DNA from: Eutypella sp. D-1
Taxonomy: Eukaryota > Ascomycota > Sordariomycetes > Xylariales > Diatrypaceae
DNA length: 64,000 bases
Assembly: GCA_023313575.1 (NCBI GenBank)
Contig: JAJTTP010000005.1
Coordinates: 744,001 to 808,000, forward strand
Direction of reading: 5' to 3'
A program made the position numbers and the translations under genes. The notes beneath the pieces were generated by a model that was not told the DNA's origin, searched no databases, and saw nothing but the letters and a program-made list of their open reading frames with translations. Of the stretch, positions 23,966 through 35,609 are shown piece after piece. Each line of letters opens with the position of its first letter. Position 1 is the stretch's first letter.

Positions 23966-25177
23966 TGTAGGCAAGGACTAGGGTAAGTAGGAGAGTGTGC
24001 CTATCGTCAGCCTTGCTTCTCCATGAACGATAACTGCTCGACTTCCTTTTCTTTTTCAGTTGAGCTTTGCCTTTCCATATGTATGCACTATTCGCAGGCG
24101 AAGTAAGACCTACAATGTTGTCTTACAGTAGAGTCACGCAGATGTGACTTCAACCCGTGCACCCGGCCCCGGCGAGTCGCAGAGTGGTGTTTATAGTTCA
24201 CCATGGAAACTCAAATTGTATGTTATACAACACCGAGACGGGGAAAAAAAGTTTGGCGAGCGACGTTCGATCCTTCCAAACAAATAGGCAAGCAGTCAAC
24301 TATTCCAAGATAATATTTGGTTTTAGAGGTGTAGCGGAGGGGTTTGGACTCGAGGGTTAGAATTACCTACATACTTTATGTGTAAGTAAGTAGACTTCTA
24401 GCTCATAAACTTAGATCACACCGACCACACTCTAATCCCGAAGCCGTCCCCAAGGTTATTTTGTTTAACTTCTATCAAGGAACCTTGTCATCCATGTTTT
24501 GTTATTACCATTTTGATGCATGTCTTGATTGAACCAACTTCGTTCCAGGGGCTGGGAACCTGTTGGGTAAGGATTTGATGATCTGATAGTGAGTAATAAG
24601 TCACGTTGTCGCACAACTAGCTCACCGGCCAGCCCCATTCTGTCCAGCAAGAAGAGCCTAGAAGAGAGCACGACAACCCCTCCCAAGATCCCGGGTAAGC
24701 AACCGACCATACTAAAAGTCTAGCTTAAGTTTACGTTTACGGAATAAACTTCATAGGCAGTTAAGGTTACGACACCAACGAAGTGACTACCGACGCCCCA
24801 TAACCTCCGAATCAGGCAAAACTCCCGCGCACTGACTTGCACCCTTCCACGTGGAAGAGGAAGAACGGCGTATTCTGAGTCTTGGAGATAGTATGCCCTT
24901 AGAACTTAATGTTTGAGTTTAAATCGTATGACATGGTGATGTTGGTCCCTGTTTATAGCTATTTAAAGGTGCCGTGGGACCCAGATGTTGCTGGTCATCC
25001 CGAATGCCTTTCTATCCAATACTACAACTTTACTCGAGGGCTCGGTCTACTCACAGTCAGAAGAGCAAACTGTTTGACACAGCTTGCCTTTAATAAAGAA
25101 AGAAAATCCACCCCCACTATTCATTGCCCACTATAACAACGCACCGGGCCAAGTCCAACATCCCCATACTTCTCACC

Positions 25178-25738
25178 ATGACCATTACCCTACTTTACAG
25201 CACCCAACACGAATTCAAGCATCAACCTCAACTTCACCAAAGACACACTTCAGACAACTGGACACCAGTTCCTGACTCATTACCATCCACGTCGTCAGGA
25301 TTTGTACTAGTCGGAACATCCACAAGCGAGATGGCGAAAGGCACCAATGGTTCCCAGGCCCCCGCCAGGGCCCGCGTGAATAGAAATGGCACCGGGGACG
25401 GAGGCAGTAAGGCTGCCTCGCGGATCCAAATCCTTGATGCGCTGGAGATCGCTCGAGACAACCCAATGACGTATCGCGAGACACACCCTAGAGCCTGGGA
25501 TATCTTGGAGAAAGAGATATCGAGGATATGGAGACAAATTGAGGCCAATCCCAACACCTACGTTATGACGCCGGACGAGTTCTCCGTCTTTAACCTTTTC
25601 CGTCACCGGTTCACCAGCAACGAAGATACCGCTCCCCTCGCTGTCGACGCTACTGCGCGATACTGGGGCATCCCCCCAAGCCCTCCCGACAACAATGAGT
25701 CCAGAGAAGGCAGCCATCAGTCTCGCGAAGAAAACTAG
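25178..25738 (+). CDS. conserved-looking small protein, function unknown
   Basis: A single exon of 186 residues from the first in-frame ATG; a start at 25331 (MAKGTNGS) is an alternative and would leave 135 residues. The C-terminal two thirds look like a real folded domain: ASRIQILDALEIARDN, then RAWDILEKEISRIWRQIEAN, PNTYVMTPDEFSVFNLFRHR and a final TARYWG. I recall similar small proteins in other filamentous ascomycetes, with the same order of an Ile/Leu-Asp-Ala-Leu helix, an NPxxWxxLE helix and a YVM-T-DEF-x-x-FNxF core, but no function is known to me. The first 60 residues are low complexity. There is no signal peptide on the shorter form. Confidence 0.7.
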   Translation: MTITLLYSTQHEFKHQPQLHQRHTSDNWTPVPDSLPSTSSGFVLVGTSTSEMAKGTNGSQAPARARVNRNGTGDGGSKAASRIQILDALEIARDNPMTYRETHPRAWDILEKEISRIWRQIEANPNTYVMTPDEFSVFNLFRHRFTSNEDTAPLAVDATARYWGIPPSPPDNNESREGSHQSREEN

Positions 25739-28700
25739 TGACCGGCGGTGTGTGGATAAGCTGTCGCTTTCCCATCTTTCTCGCGATGGCGTGCTCATTA
25801 TCTGCGCCTACTCTACACACGCCCAGCCTTTTTTTTATCGGTGTACACCATGGCCGCTTCTAAGACGACTTACACTTATAACTAACAACATCGGAGTCAC
25901 AGAAGCACTAAGGGGAGGGATTCAGTCTCGAATGTCATGCCTCGATAAAAAAAAAACACGAGACCACGAGGCAATTTTTACGATGAGGATAGGCTTGTGT
26001 TATGCCTTACGTTGTTGTCATTACTTACAGGTAGCCCGCTCTTATTGTGGGCATGTTGTACGATAGATAGATAGTCAGAGACCCGTTGGTTCCACGGCGG
26101 TGGCGGCCTCTGCATTTCTTTGTGTCTGTTTCTTCTTCTCTGATATATGTATATACCCATTTCGGCTTATTCCAATTAGAAGACTCCACCACTTTTGCTA
26201 CAGCATCGAAGATTAGTTGACTGTGTGACTTCGATAACTATTCGTGATTCTTAATTCCCTACTCCAGCATCCACTACGTATCTTCCACTCGCGAATACAC
26301 CCTGGTCTCTATTCCCAGGACGATGCAATTCGCATTTTCCTACATTTGACGCAACCAGCAGGATGGGGTCTCTATTAGCATGGCCCAGCATATCTGCCCG
26401 CCATTTGGCCTTTGGATGCTCGCTAGCTGGTGGACTAGGAGTGGAAGGCTTGTTCTGAGCCCTGAATCCTCAGAAAGTGAGACGATACAGAGTTCAATAG
26501 TGCTGTTTTCAGAAAGGTTGTGCCGGTTTCATCGCCGAAAATTTTACACCCAGTTAACTCTTGCACAGCCCCTCCAGACACCTTAACCATGATAGCCACT
26601 GCCATCCCACCACCTACGATACGAGATCGATACCTGCTAGGCCTCGAAGGTGCCACCCGCTAAGATATGTTTACGTACGCAGCATCTCCTCATTTCTCAT
26701 AGACATGCATGCAAGGGATCTCATCGCCAATCCCAAATTTTAATAGAGTTTGAGCCGTCAATCTAGGTTTGCTACTAGTCGGTCCCACGCCGACATTTAC
26801 TCCTGACTAGTAGGCCCTAGAGGTGGGTAGCCAAGAAATCGGATGCCAGAAACTCTAGAACGGATGACCGATTGTGAGCCCCGCGACACGGTGACATATA
26901 ACCGGGAGCTACAAACCACGCCACGTGGGGACCTTCTAATCCCGCAAGTGACGACTTAGCCTGAGCCATGAAATCCCGACTTCTCTATGGCCTGTGGGGT
27001 GTCGGCACAGGCGCTTCAATCAGAAGCCCGATTTCAACCCATCTAGGTAGATGTCGTCGATGTTACCCCGTCACCGGCTCTGGTCGGGTTATCGGGCTTG
27101 TCGGGCATTCTATCTAATCGCCTCGCATGACCACTCTGTTTGTCATGAATCGTGAACTGTATAATACGTGACATACGAGCCGAGCGAAGTCTTTTCGCTG
27201 TCAATGCCAGGGCGAAAGGTGTGACAGGTATAACTGATATCGCTCAATAGACTTCCCAAGCCCACATTGATTCCATATACCTGGACTTAGACATGTTACA
27301 TAAATTTCCCATCATTCCTCTCATCAATATAGCCGACCTCGCGTCTTCGGTGAGGCACCATTTTACAAAGCTTAATTTGTCTTTCCAGGTCCGCGATTAC
27401 TTCTGCCGCTACGGGTATACAATAGACGATGCACCTTCCCGTCGGTAACCACACACCCATACCCAGATATTCAGGAGCGTAGCACAGCCACCACCCACCA
27501 AGCAGCCGAGACCCCGATAGACGAAGTATAATAACTGGGTAGTGGTCTGATATGTGTGCGATAGGGGTCTCAGGACGGCCCCGCATCTACACTATACCGG
27601 CGCGTAGTGCCAAGCGCCCATTGGTCTGAACTCTATTGCGGCCCGCCCCCAGGGTTCCGGGTCTTCTGGAAAACGTCCAGGCAGCTAAGACCACCTCTCC
27701 CGCGGAAGTACCGGGTTCGCGTCGCATGCACGAATGCAGGCGGATACCCCCGTGGTTCACTCCCTTATGCATCTTCATATCTTATATATCCTTCCTCAAT
27801 TGCCCTCTTCCCGTCTCTATGGACGACAGCCACATGGTGATCACGAGGGCTACGAGTCAGGTTTTGAGAGGGGGCAAGAGGGAGTGAATAAAGGGCATTT
27901 GCCCCTGTCGGCATTTAATCAAGCCCTACAGAAGCATTGATATAGGTGCCGAAACTACCTCCCGGGCAAGAAATGAGGTCATCCCGCGATCTAGAGCACA
28001 CAGAAGCAACACACTTCCCCAGTCTTGAAATGAGGGGAATAGCTCTAGGTTTAACCAGGCGTGAATTGACCTTATCGACAGTACATCTGGAATGTGCTGT
28101 TACCTGCGCTTGTTAGAACTTAATCAAAAGAAAAACACGGTTATGGACTGAGGCGGTTCGTATTGTAATAAAGAGGGAGTACAGCGCTTTTGAATTTTTA
28201 TATTGAATCTCTACTACTTGATACCCCGGAGCTCCTAGATGATCGGGTCATTCATCGGAATAAGGGGAAGCTTCGGACCAAACGGTCAAGCCTTTGGGGC
28301 TAGGTAACGGGGCTGACGTCAGTTGCCGAGACCTCTGATAAGTCTCTTTCACGACTTCCCCAGCCTTCGCGGAGAGAGGCGTGCCACGGCGACCGAGCTT
28401 AAAGTTATCTCACGGAGGGTTCCGGGTGGTCTCAACATTAGGTACTATTGAGATCTCGAACTTTAATATTTCAGATATCTTCGATGTCTAACGAACCTTC
28501 ATTGTCGAGAAGCCTCATACACGACACATATAGAGTCAAAAATAAGGTTAAGATTTAAAAGGCTGAGTTACCCTCCTCAGCTCAGTGGCTTAAGTTTATA
28601 CTAGTTCCCGTGCTAAGCCTAGGAATTAAGACCAAAGTAGCAACTCGACGAGTTGGCTTACGTATGCATCACAAACGGCTCATTATGGACAAAGCCGTGA

Positions 28701-28969
28701 AAGCCACATCGGTCTCATTCAGTCTCACGGGGTGATGCAGTGTCTCTACTGTTTGAAGCTGAATGCCTGAGTGCAACTAAGAGTCCACGAGTGTTTAGGT
28801 TGCTAGCGTTTATAGCATACTTTATAAGCTGGGAGCTCTCGTGATAGCGTGATCAGATTAGAGTTACTTGGAAAGGTTTACTACTAGAAGATAGTGTTTT
28901 ATAACCTCGGTTACATACGAGCATACGAGACAACAGATGAATCAGTCATGAGGATCTTAGTCTGGTTCG

Positions 28970-29473
28970 ACTTCTGAGTCTCTCCCTAAGGCCCTAGATG
29001 TCATACAGGGTAATGAAGAACTTGACCTATTCATTACAATTACGTGTCAATCTGCCCGTGCGTATACCACTGTGGCTCTCCTAGTGGTATACCAGGAAGA
29101 TAGGTGAACCTGGGATGAATAGGGGATATTCAAGCCCGATATTCTACACTCAGTTGAGAGGATATCAATCCCCACATACATGAGAAAGTTCATACCCTAG
29201 TACGCAGGTACTCAATGCTATGTGGTTGGAATTAGGAAACTATGCTAATCTTCTCGATGTGCCATGCTAAAAGGTGGACGAAGATTTGGCGTGGAGTACG
29301 AGTTCCTTAAGGAATGCATCGCAATGATGGTGCTCCCCGCTCCACTGTAGGTTATTGTCGATATTGATTGCGACCTAGCGAATTTCGTTCATAACTTGCA
29401 AGGTGGGGGTTCAGTAGCGATCAGCTGTGTTATAGAGTTCTTGCAAGTTGGAGGCAAACCTGTTGTCGAATAG
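28970..29473 (+). pseudogene. possible decayed coding remnant
   Basis: Reading this frame gives open stretches of 45, 34 and 40 codons between stops. Segments such as EELDLFITITCQSARAYTTV and DIDCDLANFVHNLQGGG have ordinary protein composition. I do not recognise the family. Five stops in about 167 codons is only modestly fewer than chance, so this could simply be non-coding sequence. Confidence 0.2.
29062..29092. repeat. perfect 10-bp inverted repeat
   Basis: GTATACCACT, an 11-base spacer, then AGTGGTATAC, inside the gene-poor interval. It could fold as a stem-loop or be a relic of a mobile element; no target duplication was seen. Confidence 0.6.
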
Positions 29474-30358
29474 GATAGATAATATGCTTATTAAGATAGG
29501 GGACTTGTTTCTATGATCAATTTACACATTTGAAGCCCTAAAACACTAGATGCGGGTGTTGTGAGTGAAAGGGGCCCATGCTCATAGACCAGTTCCAGGG
29601 CATACGATAGCGATCAGCGCAACCCAAGGAATAAACTTTGATTAGGTCTATTAAGTTGATATTGAACGCATTTCTATAAGCAACTGGTAAATATCTACGT
29701 GCGATACAATCTTTTAATAAATGACGACTCCTGGACGTAGAGACGACGACTGCATTTGCGTCTCCGCGGTTACGATGGCTTCTCAGCTCTGAACGGCATC
29801 GTTTTATACAGTCGACCACAACGGTCAGGCCTAGACAGCACCATACCGACTAGGTACATAGGGCTAGACGATAAACATGTACTTTAAAAAAGGGGGCTTG
29901 AAGTTGCCAATCGACTAGACTAGCAGCTAGGAATAATCATCGCCCCTTTTCCCCGCGCCCCGCGATTGACGGTGACCAATCAAATTTCATACTATGTGCA
30001 AAGGCTTTCGCAAAATATCCGATTGCCATATTTTCGGACATCGACCGAGGTCCTTCGAAACTATTCCACTCCGGGAGTAATAGCCATACTTGATTTAGGG
30101 ATGATATCTAAGTCGAAGATTGGAAGCGATCGAACTGCCAACGCGCCATGCCGTGATGGGCTTTGAGGTAAGAATCGCCCCAACGTTGCCTGTAAGTAGA
30201 ATCTGATGAGATCCAGGCTACTGGATTTTACTTGTAGTTCAGATAAGGAGGGGAAAGAAATCTCACAATGAAATACGAACCTCGCCGCTGCTAGACCTTA
30301 TGGGAGGGGTGTTCATTATGAATTTGTTATAGTACGAGGAATCCTGGCAAACTTTGAT

Positions 30359-32779
30359 ATGGCATCTCTCGCCTTTGGCAGGCTCCCTCGACTTCCTGCG
30401 TGCCAGTTGTGTCGGAGCCGAAAAGTGAAGGTGATTTGACATGGTGACCCAACAACCCTGTCGCGTGAAGCTGACGGCGGACAGTGCGATAGCGAGAGGC
30501 CGAAATGTTCCCCGTGCGCAAAAAGTGGTGCTGAGTGTGTGATATCTCATCCAGATGGAGGTCCGCCAATTTCTAGAGGGTAAGTGGTGATAGTCATGCC
30601 ATCTGTTTGATGGGATCTAGTACTAATAAATAAAGATATATATACGAATTAGAGCAGAAGCAGAAACAACTAGACGCGGGTTCGGTTGCATCAGAGCATT
30701 TAGCTGGGGAGCTCGCTGTGCAGGACCCCTTACAGATTGAAATTGCGGAGCAGGATGCCGAAACGCCGTCCACGGTCCAACAAGGTGGCGGCTTGAGGTG
30801 ACTTCAGCTTTACCTTCATATTTAACCTTCAGTTTTAACCTCGTGTGATACAGCTTCATGACGCTCCTGTTCTCAGACCCAGAATGGAGGAAAAATAACG
30901 CTGCCATCCTCCGCACTTTGGCAGGGGCGACAAGGGCTGCAGAACCAGTCGTCGATCCCAGCCCACTTCCACCGGTAGAGGATGCGAGATCTTTGTTTGA
31001 CAATTAGTGAGTGACCGACTTCAATAACCTTAGAAGGTTTCACAATAAGATACATTAACTGACGTACCACCTGGTCGGCCTACTTTAGTCTTGGAAGTGC
31101 CCAAATACAAACCCCTTTTTTACTTGAAAGAGATATTCAGGGGCTCTTCTCGCGCATATTTGATTACTCGAACGACCACACCTCTAGTAGAAAGCATGAT
31201 CTTTACATGACATTTATGATACTTGCTATCAGCTCAGTCATCCCCTACAGGAGACAAATGCACCAGCACCATCCCTTTGGATACTACCTAGCTGCTATGC
31301 AATATTTCGACCCGCGTTTTCTCGCGAACGGACCAACAGCAATCCAAGATCTGCTATTAATATGCCGATTCGGAATCTATCATCATATTGGTGAGTACTG
31401 GAGCGCCTTTCTATGCTGCAAATGTGTGCTCACCGTGAGGCGAAACAGGAACCTCGATTTGGGAGATCGCACAGTTATGTATGAGAATGTGTATAGAACA
31501 AGGGCTACACAAAGCGTCTGAAGCCTCATCAGACCTCCTAGAAGAGCAATTGAGGCGCAGACTTTTCTGGGCATGTTACATTACCGACAGGTACAGCTCG
31601 ACGACCTTGAATCGGCCTTTTGCTATCGCCGACAGAGATATAGACGTCGGCCTGCCGGTTGATCTCGATGATGAGGTTATCGCGACTGCGGCATCGTTGT
31701 TTATAGACTTGGATACCCTCCATAACCAACGAATGCCGCCTCGGGCTAACGGGATGAGCGTCTTCATCCAGTGTGTAAAGCTCCGGCAGATAACCTCGCG
31801 AGTTCAGAGCGAGACATCCCAACTGTTGCGAATCAGCTCTTCTCCGACAGGGAGAGAGGAGTCCTTCCTCGCTACTGGGCGAGTCTACACCGTGTTGCAC
31901 AAGATGATCGGGGAGTTCGAACAGTGGCGAAGATGTGCGCCGATCTTCGACAATCCTCGATGTTTATTCGAAAGACAGGAATGGTACGACTTGCTACAAG
32001 CTAGGGAGAGGTTACATCTGGTTCGAAAAGTTGTTGACCTCGTTCCGAAACGAAATGGCATACCACCAAGGTATATCCTGTCGATGTGTCTGGAGTGTGC
32101 AATTAGAATCACTTTGCTATACTCTGACCTCTTCCGACGCTCTATAACAACGTACACGAGGAGTTATTTCCAGATGATGTTTACCAGCGGTCTCACAATT
32201 TTGTTCTGCATCTCCGTGTCGTCGGACCTAGAACCGGCTACCATCCTCGAGTGCCGCACGGCTCTAGCTCAATGTGAGGAGACCATAAAGACCATGTCGA
32301 CCTATATGCCCGACTCGAGACACTACGTCAAGTTCTTCAAGGCCATTTGCATCCACGTATTTCCCAAGCTCGAGGCTAAAGAGCCACATGTACCGAACGA
32401 GCACTCATTGGGCTCATCATCCACGCACCTAGCTCACTTGGATCAATTCCAGCCTCAAGGAAATGGAGATGCCCATCTGTTAGAGTCCAGCATTTCAGGT
32501 CCAACTTATAATGCCGACGTAGACTGTTCTGGGAACGGAAGAGTTCCTCTAGAGACTGACCAGTGGTATAGCCACGGGATTAGTCCGCCGTTATTCAACC
32601 AGGAGGGGATCAATGATGTACTCGATGAAGGAGTCAATATAAGCGCCGGTCCACTAGACTGGTCTTTCCTTGGCGAAGACGCAGTGTGGAATATTGGGCT
32701 GGGTAATTACGTCTATGGTAACTTGAGTGAACTCACGGGGCTCTTCGAGACCAATGAGCTTGGTCAGAACTCGATCTAA
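30359..32779 (+). CDS. Zn2Cys6 transcription factor A, fungal_trans domain
   Basis: Exons 30359-30430, 30485-30579, 30636-30797, 30854-31006, 31089-31390 and 31449-32779 give 704 residues. The binuclear zinc motif begins at residue 15 (CQLCRSRKVK) and is completed only after the first, 54-base intron (CDSERPKCSPCAKSGAEC). A short coiled coil (YIYELEQKQKQLD) follows, as usual for dimerising factors. The fungal regulator domain covers roughly 190-420, with TSIWEIAQLCMRMCIEQGLH and RRRLFWACYITDRYSSTTLN. All junctions have GT/AG ends and matching phases, and the third intron has TACTAAT before its acceptor. It ends 67 bases from the convergent regulator B. It probably regulates the neighbouring aldolase, dehydrogenase and permease genes (inference from position). 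Confidence 0.88.
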
Positions 32780-32846
32780 TTACATAGATAATGGCTCTTC
32801 TGACGGAGAGAGGCAGAGAGATGAGTCGAGAGGTGCTGGAGATAGT

Positions 32847-35088
32847 TCATAGCTGGTTCGATCGAAGACCCTCATGACTCCCGAAGGTGTGGATCAGAAG
32901 CCGGCGGAGGTGTGCCGGAATGGCTGGTGGCAGATCAAGTTGCGAATTCATACCACGGCGATTGATTGTTGGGTAGGCCTCACTGCGTACTGTGGTAACC
33001 GATGCGGGGGCAGAGGCAGAAGCACCGACGTGTTGAAAGGACCTCGTCATAAGCCGGGAGGAGACGACGAGTAGGACCTTTTGGACGCATCTGAGAGAGG
33101 TAAATCGCTCCCCGATTGTAGTGGCAAGGGTAGAGAATTTCTGTATAATCTCTACCGCGTCCACAAAACTGGAAGCGTTCTCGTGCTTGTCGCGGGAGGG
33201 ATGATATGTCAAACACACGAAGGTAAGGCCGGCGGCTATGATATCACATGCGTCGATGAAGGAGCCACTATAGAGCTCTTCATGAGAGCGCTCGTAGCGC
33301 TTATCGATAAATAACTTGCAACACTCCATGACATCACTTACGATCTCGTGAGTGCTGTTTGTCAAGAGGGTGCCATCGTCAGTTTCAGGGGACGTGGTTA
33401 CTATCTGAATCAATGTGCGGCACGTCAGTTGTTGCAGATGATCACTCAGAGATTGATGTGATTTGATCATGGCCCTCAATTTGGACGGATAGTCTCTCCA
33501 GAAGCATAGGTTGCCGTAGTCAGCGAAGGGTGTTCTTCGCTGGTTGGCGCGGATGTTAGATGAAAGTCGTGCGTGGATTACGAGATGATGCCATACGGTC
33601 TTCTCAGGTGTCTGTCCCGATGGCACTTCATTGTCGAGCTTTGATCCCTGTTAGAATGATATGAATATGTTACATACTGTGGGTGAGACTCTACCTGTAT
33701 CGTGATGTCTTCGTCTTGTATCCTAAAAGGTCTATCCATGGCCATGCTTATCGACCTAGAAGATCATCTCAGCATTGGTGTTTCACGTACTTATCGCAGC
33801 CACTTTCTCGCTCACTTACCGATCAAGTGAATAGGCACTCCAGAACAACCTCCACCGATAGGCTGAGACAGTCGGCGAAAACGTCGCATGAGGTTCTGGA
33901 CTCTTATGAAGGCCTAAAGAAATACACTTCGTCATGGCAAGTCCTATGAGGTGCCAGGTTGAGCCTCCATGGGGACTGTAGGTCGAGAACATCGCCAGAC
34001 ACAGTATACAATGTATGATTCCAAGACCGTCCCCATTCCTCAGGACCACCGAAAGCTGCTTAACTGCGGAAGCGTGGAGGGAGTTCACCAGCGACACGAG
34101 CCTACTCGATTCCTGCGATAGTAGGGCCCCTGTCGCAATGGCGAGATAGACGGTCAACAGTGAGAGCGCCTTTGGGCCAGAGACTTCAGTCGTATTGTCT
34201 TCGCAGCTTTCAATGAACTCATGACATTGATTCTGGCTGTTGCGGAAGATGTCGTCGTACTGGTCGCGCAGGCTTTGTGTGTCTAAGAATGGAAACATGA
34301 AACATGCATCCTTCAAAAACCGCTCCAAGTATGCCACGGTTCCGCTCCGCGTCAACCTCAATGTCGGATGCTTTTCATACACCATGCCCAGCCTTCGGAT
34401 GTCAGATAACGACGCCTTAGTGGGGTCTGGGCCATCCATTCCAAGTGCTGCCATCGTCATGTTCTCAAAGGTTAGGTTCCGCGGCAGCCTCTGGGTGTCC
34501 TGCTCATGTGGTTCCGCCATGGCCGAACGGGACAGCAGCCCAATGCCTCCCATAGTGCCCTGCAAAGAGGGCTCAGCTCCGCTTAGGTAGACCGGGTGGC
34601 TTTGGTCGCTAATTGTTGCACTCGGGGAATCCGTTGCTGACGGCGCTTGCTGCCTTCCCCATCCTGCTACTCCACCTGGAGACTCTGTGATTCGCGAGAC
34701 GACCGGGGCGCTCGAGATCCGTCGGCGCTTGTTGCCCGGAACGGCTATCATGTTGTGCTCGAGATGGCTTATTCTAGCCTTTAGAGATTCTACGTAACTA
34801 GTCGCAACAAATATCACTTAGCGCCACAAGAATCCAGGCTTCCCAGGACGCGCATTACACGGTCCTAAGCACTATACAACTCTCACATACGTACCTGACG
34901 ACTGAGGCGTGCGTGACACCCAGCTCTTCAGCAGTAGACGAGTCGATGCTGAACAGTCTCTCCCTGCACTCAACATCCAGTCCCGTGCATGCTGTGCAAA
35001 CCGGGTATAGCCTGTCGCATTTCTGCTTACGTTTCCAACACCGCTCGCAGGCTTGCCTGCGGCGTCGTTGGGAAGTCACCGTAGACAT
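32847..35088 (-). CDS. Zn2Cys6 transcription factor B, fungal_trans domain
   Basis: Exons in transcription order are 35088-34895, 34797-33820, 33755-33695 and 33647-32847, giving 677 residues. The zinc cluster CERCWKRKQKCDRLYPVC..C..C spans residues 14-41. A linker helix YVESLKARISHLEHN follows, created at the first splice. The regulator domain includes FLKDACFMFPFLDTQSL near 180, STWHLIGLAMTKCISLGLH and RWRLFWSAYSLDR-SISMAMDRPF, the last rebuilt by splicing to the 61-base third exon. All phases agree. It lies immediately upstream of the aldolase gene on the same strand (521 bases between aldolase stop and this start) and converges on factor A. Two different zinc-cluster genes beside catabolic genes suggest a dedicated regulatory pair, perhaps activator and modulator (inference). 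Confidence 0.9.
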
Positions 35089-35609
35089 TTGGGCCCCGAA
35101 TATTCCGATTGCATATCAGCGTTGGAGAAAAGATTTGGCATAACAAGGTATCAACTGACTGTAACCCTGGTGCCGGTATATACTTCGCCGACTCCTTGGG
35201 CTATTATTCGCGCTATACTATAACATCACTAGGACGACCCAGCCTCAAACATAATATACATACCCCACAATATTCTCTTCGTGATACATAGTTACTAACG
35301 AGTAGGCTTTAGGGGCATCGCTAAGATGCGGAGAAGTAGGAGAAGCTAAACATTCTAGGCATCTTGGGGTTGGTAATCTAACATCGTCGATCTTACGAAC
35401 GGTCAGTTGGGTGGGGTAATGGAACGGATTGTAAACTATGATAATTTGCTGTTCATTTAAAGGCCAATTGCTGCAAGACATGCAGGGGACGATTATATTT
35501 CACCAATCGGGAGACACGCTACTTTGTTATGACATATACAGAGGTATGAACAAAATCGACAGTGTCAACTCAGGTATCGTTTTATATGCAAGAAGAATGC
35601 TCTCCAGCT
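35089..35609. promoter_or_regulatory. gap between aldolase 3' end and factor B start
   Basis: 521 bases with the presumed promoter of factor B (-) and the 3' region of the aldolase gene (-). It is AT-rich with TATAC words. No specific site is recognised. Confidence 0.4.

Larger units (their letters stand above)
22380..25177. other. intergenic with microsatellite, no gene seen
   Basis: 2.8 kb without a supportable gene. It includes a perfect inverted repeat at 22857-22878, CCTAACC/CCACCC-rich sequence near 23270, several CTACCTAGGT words (23400-23660), and an ACCT tandem repeat near 23944. Short open frames here lack any motif. Confidence 0.5.
25739..30358. other. gene-poor, possibly decayed interval
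   Basis: 4.6 kb without a supportable gene. From about 27.94 to 29.53 kb even short open frames are absent on both strands. One forward frame from 28970 to 29473 reads as three partly protein-like stretches interrupted by five stops (29105, 29120, 29198, 29246, 29348), which may be a decayed coding remnant. No terminal repeats, integrase or reverse-transcriptase motif was recognised, so I do not call a transposon. Confidence 0.5.

Noticed and set aside
28970..29473. Calling a specific transposon here
   Set aside because: No reverse transcriptase, integrase or transposase motif and no terminal repeats or target duplication were found.
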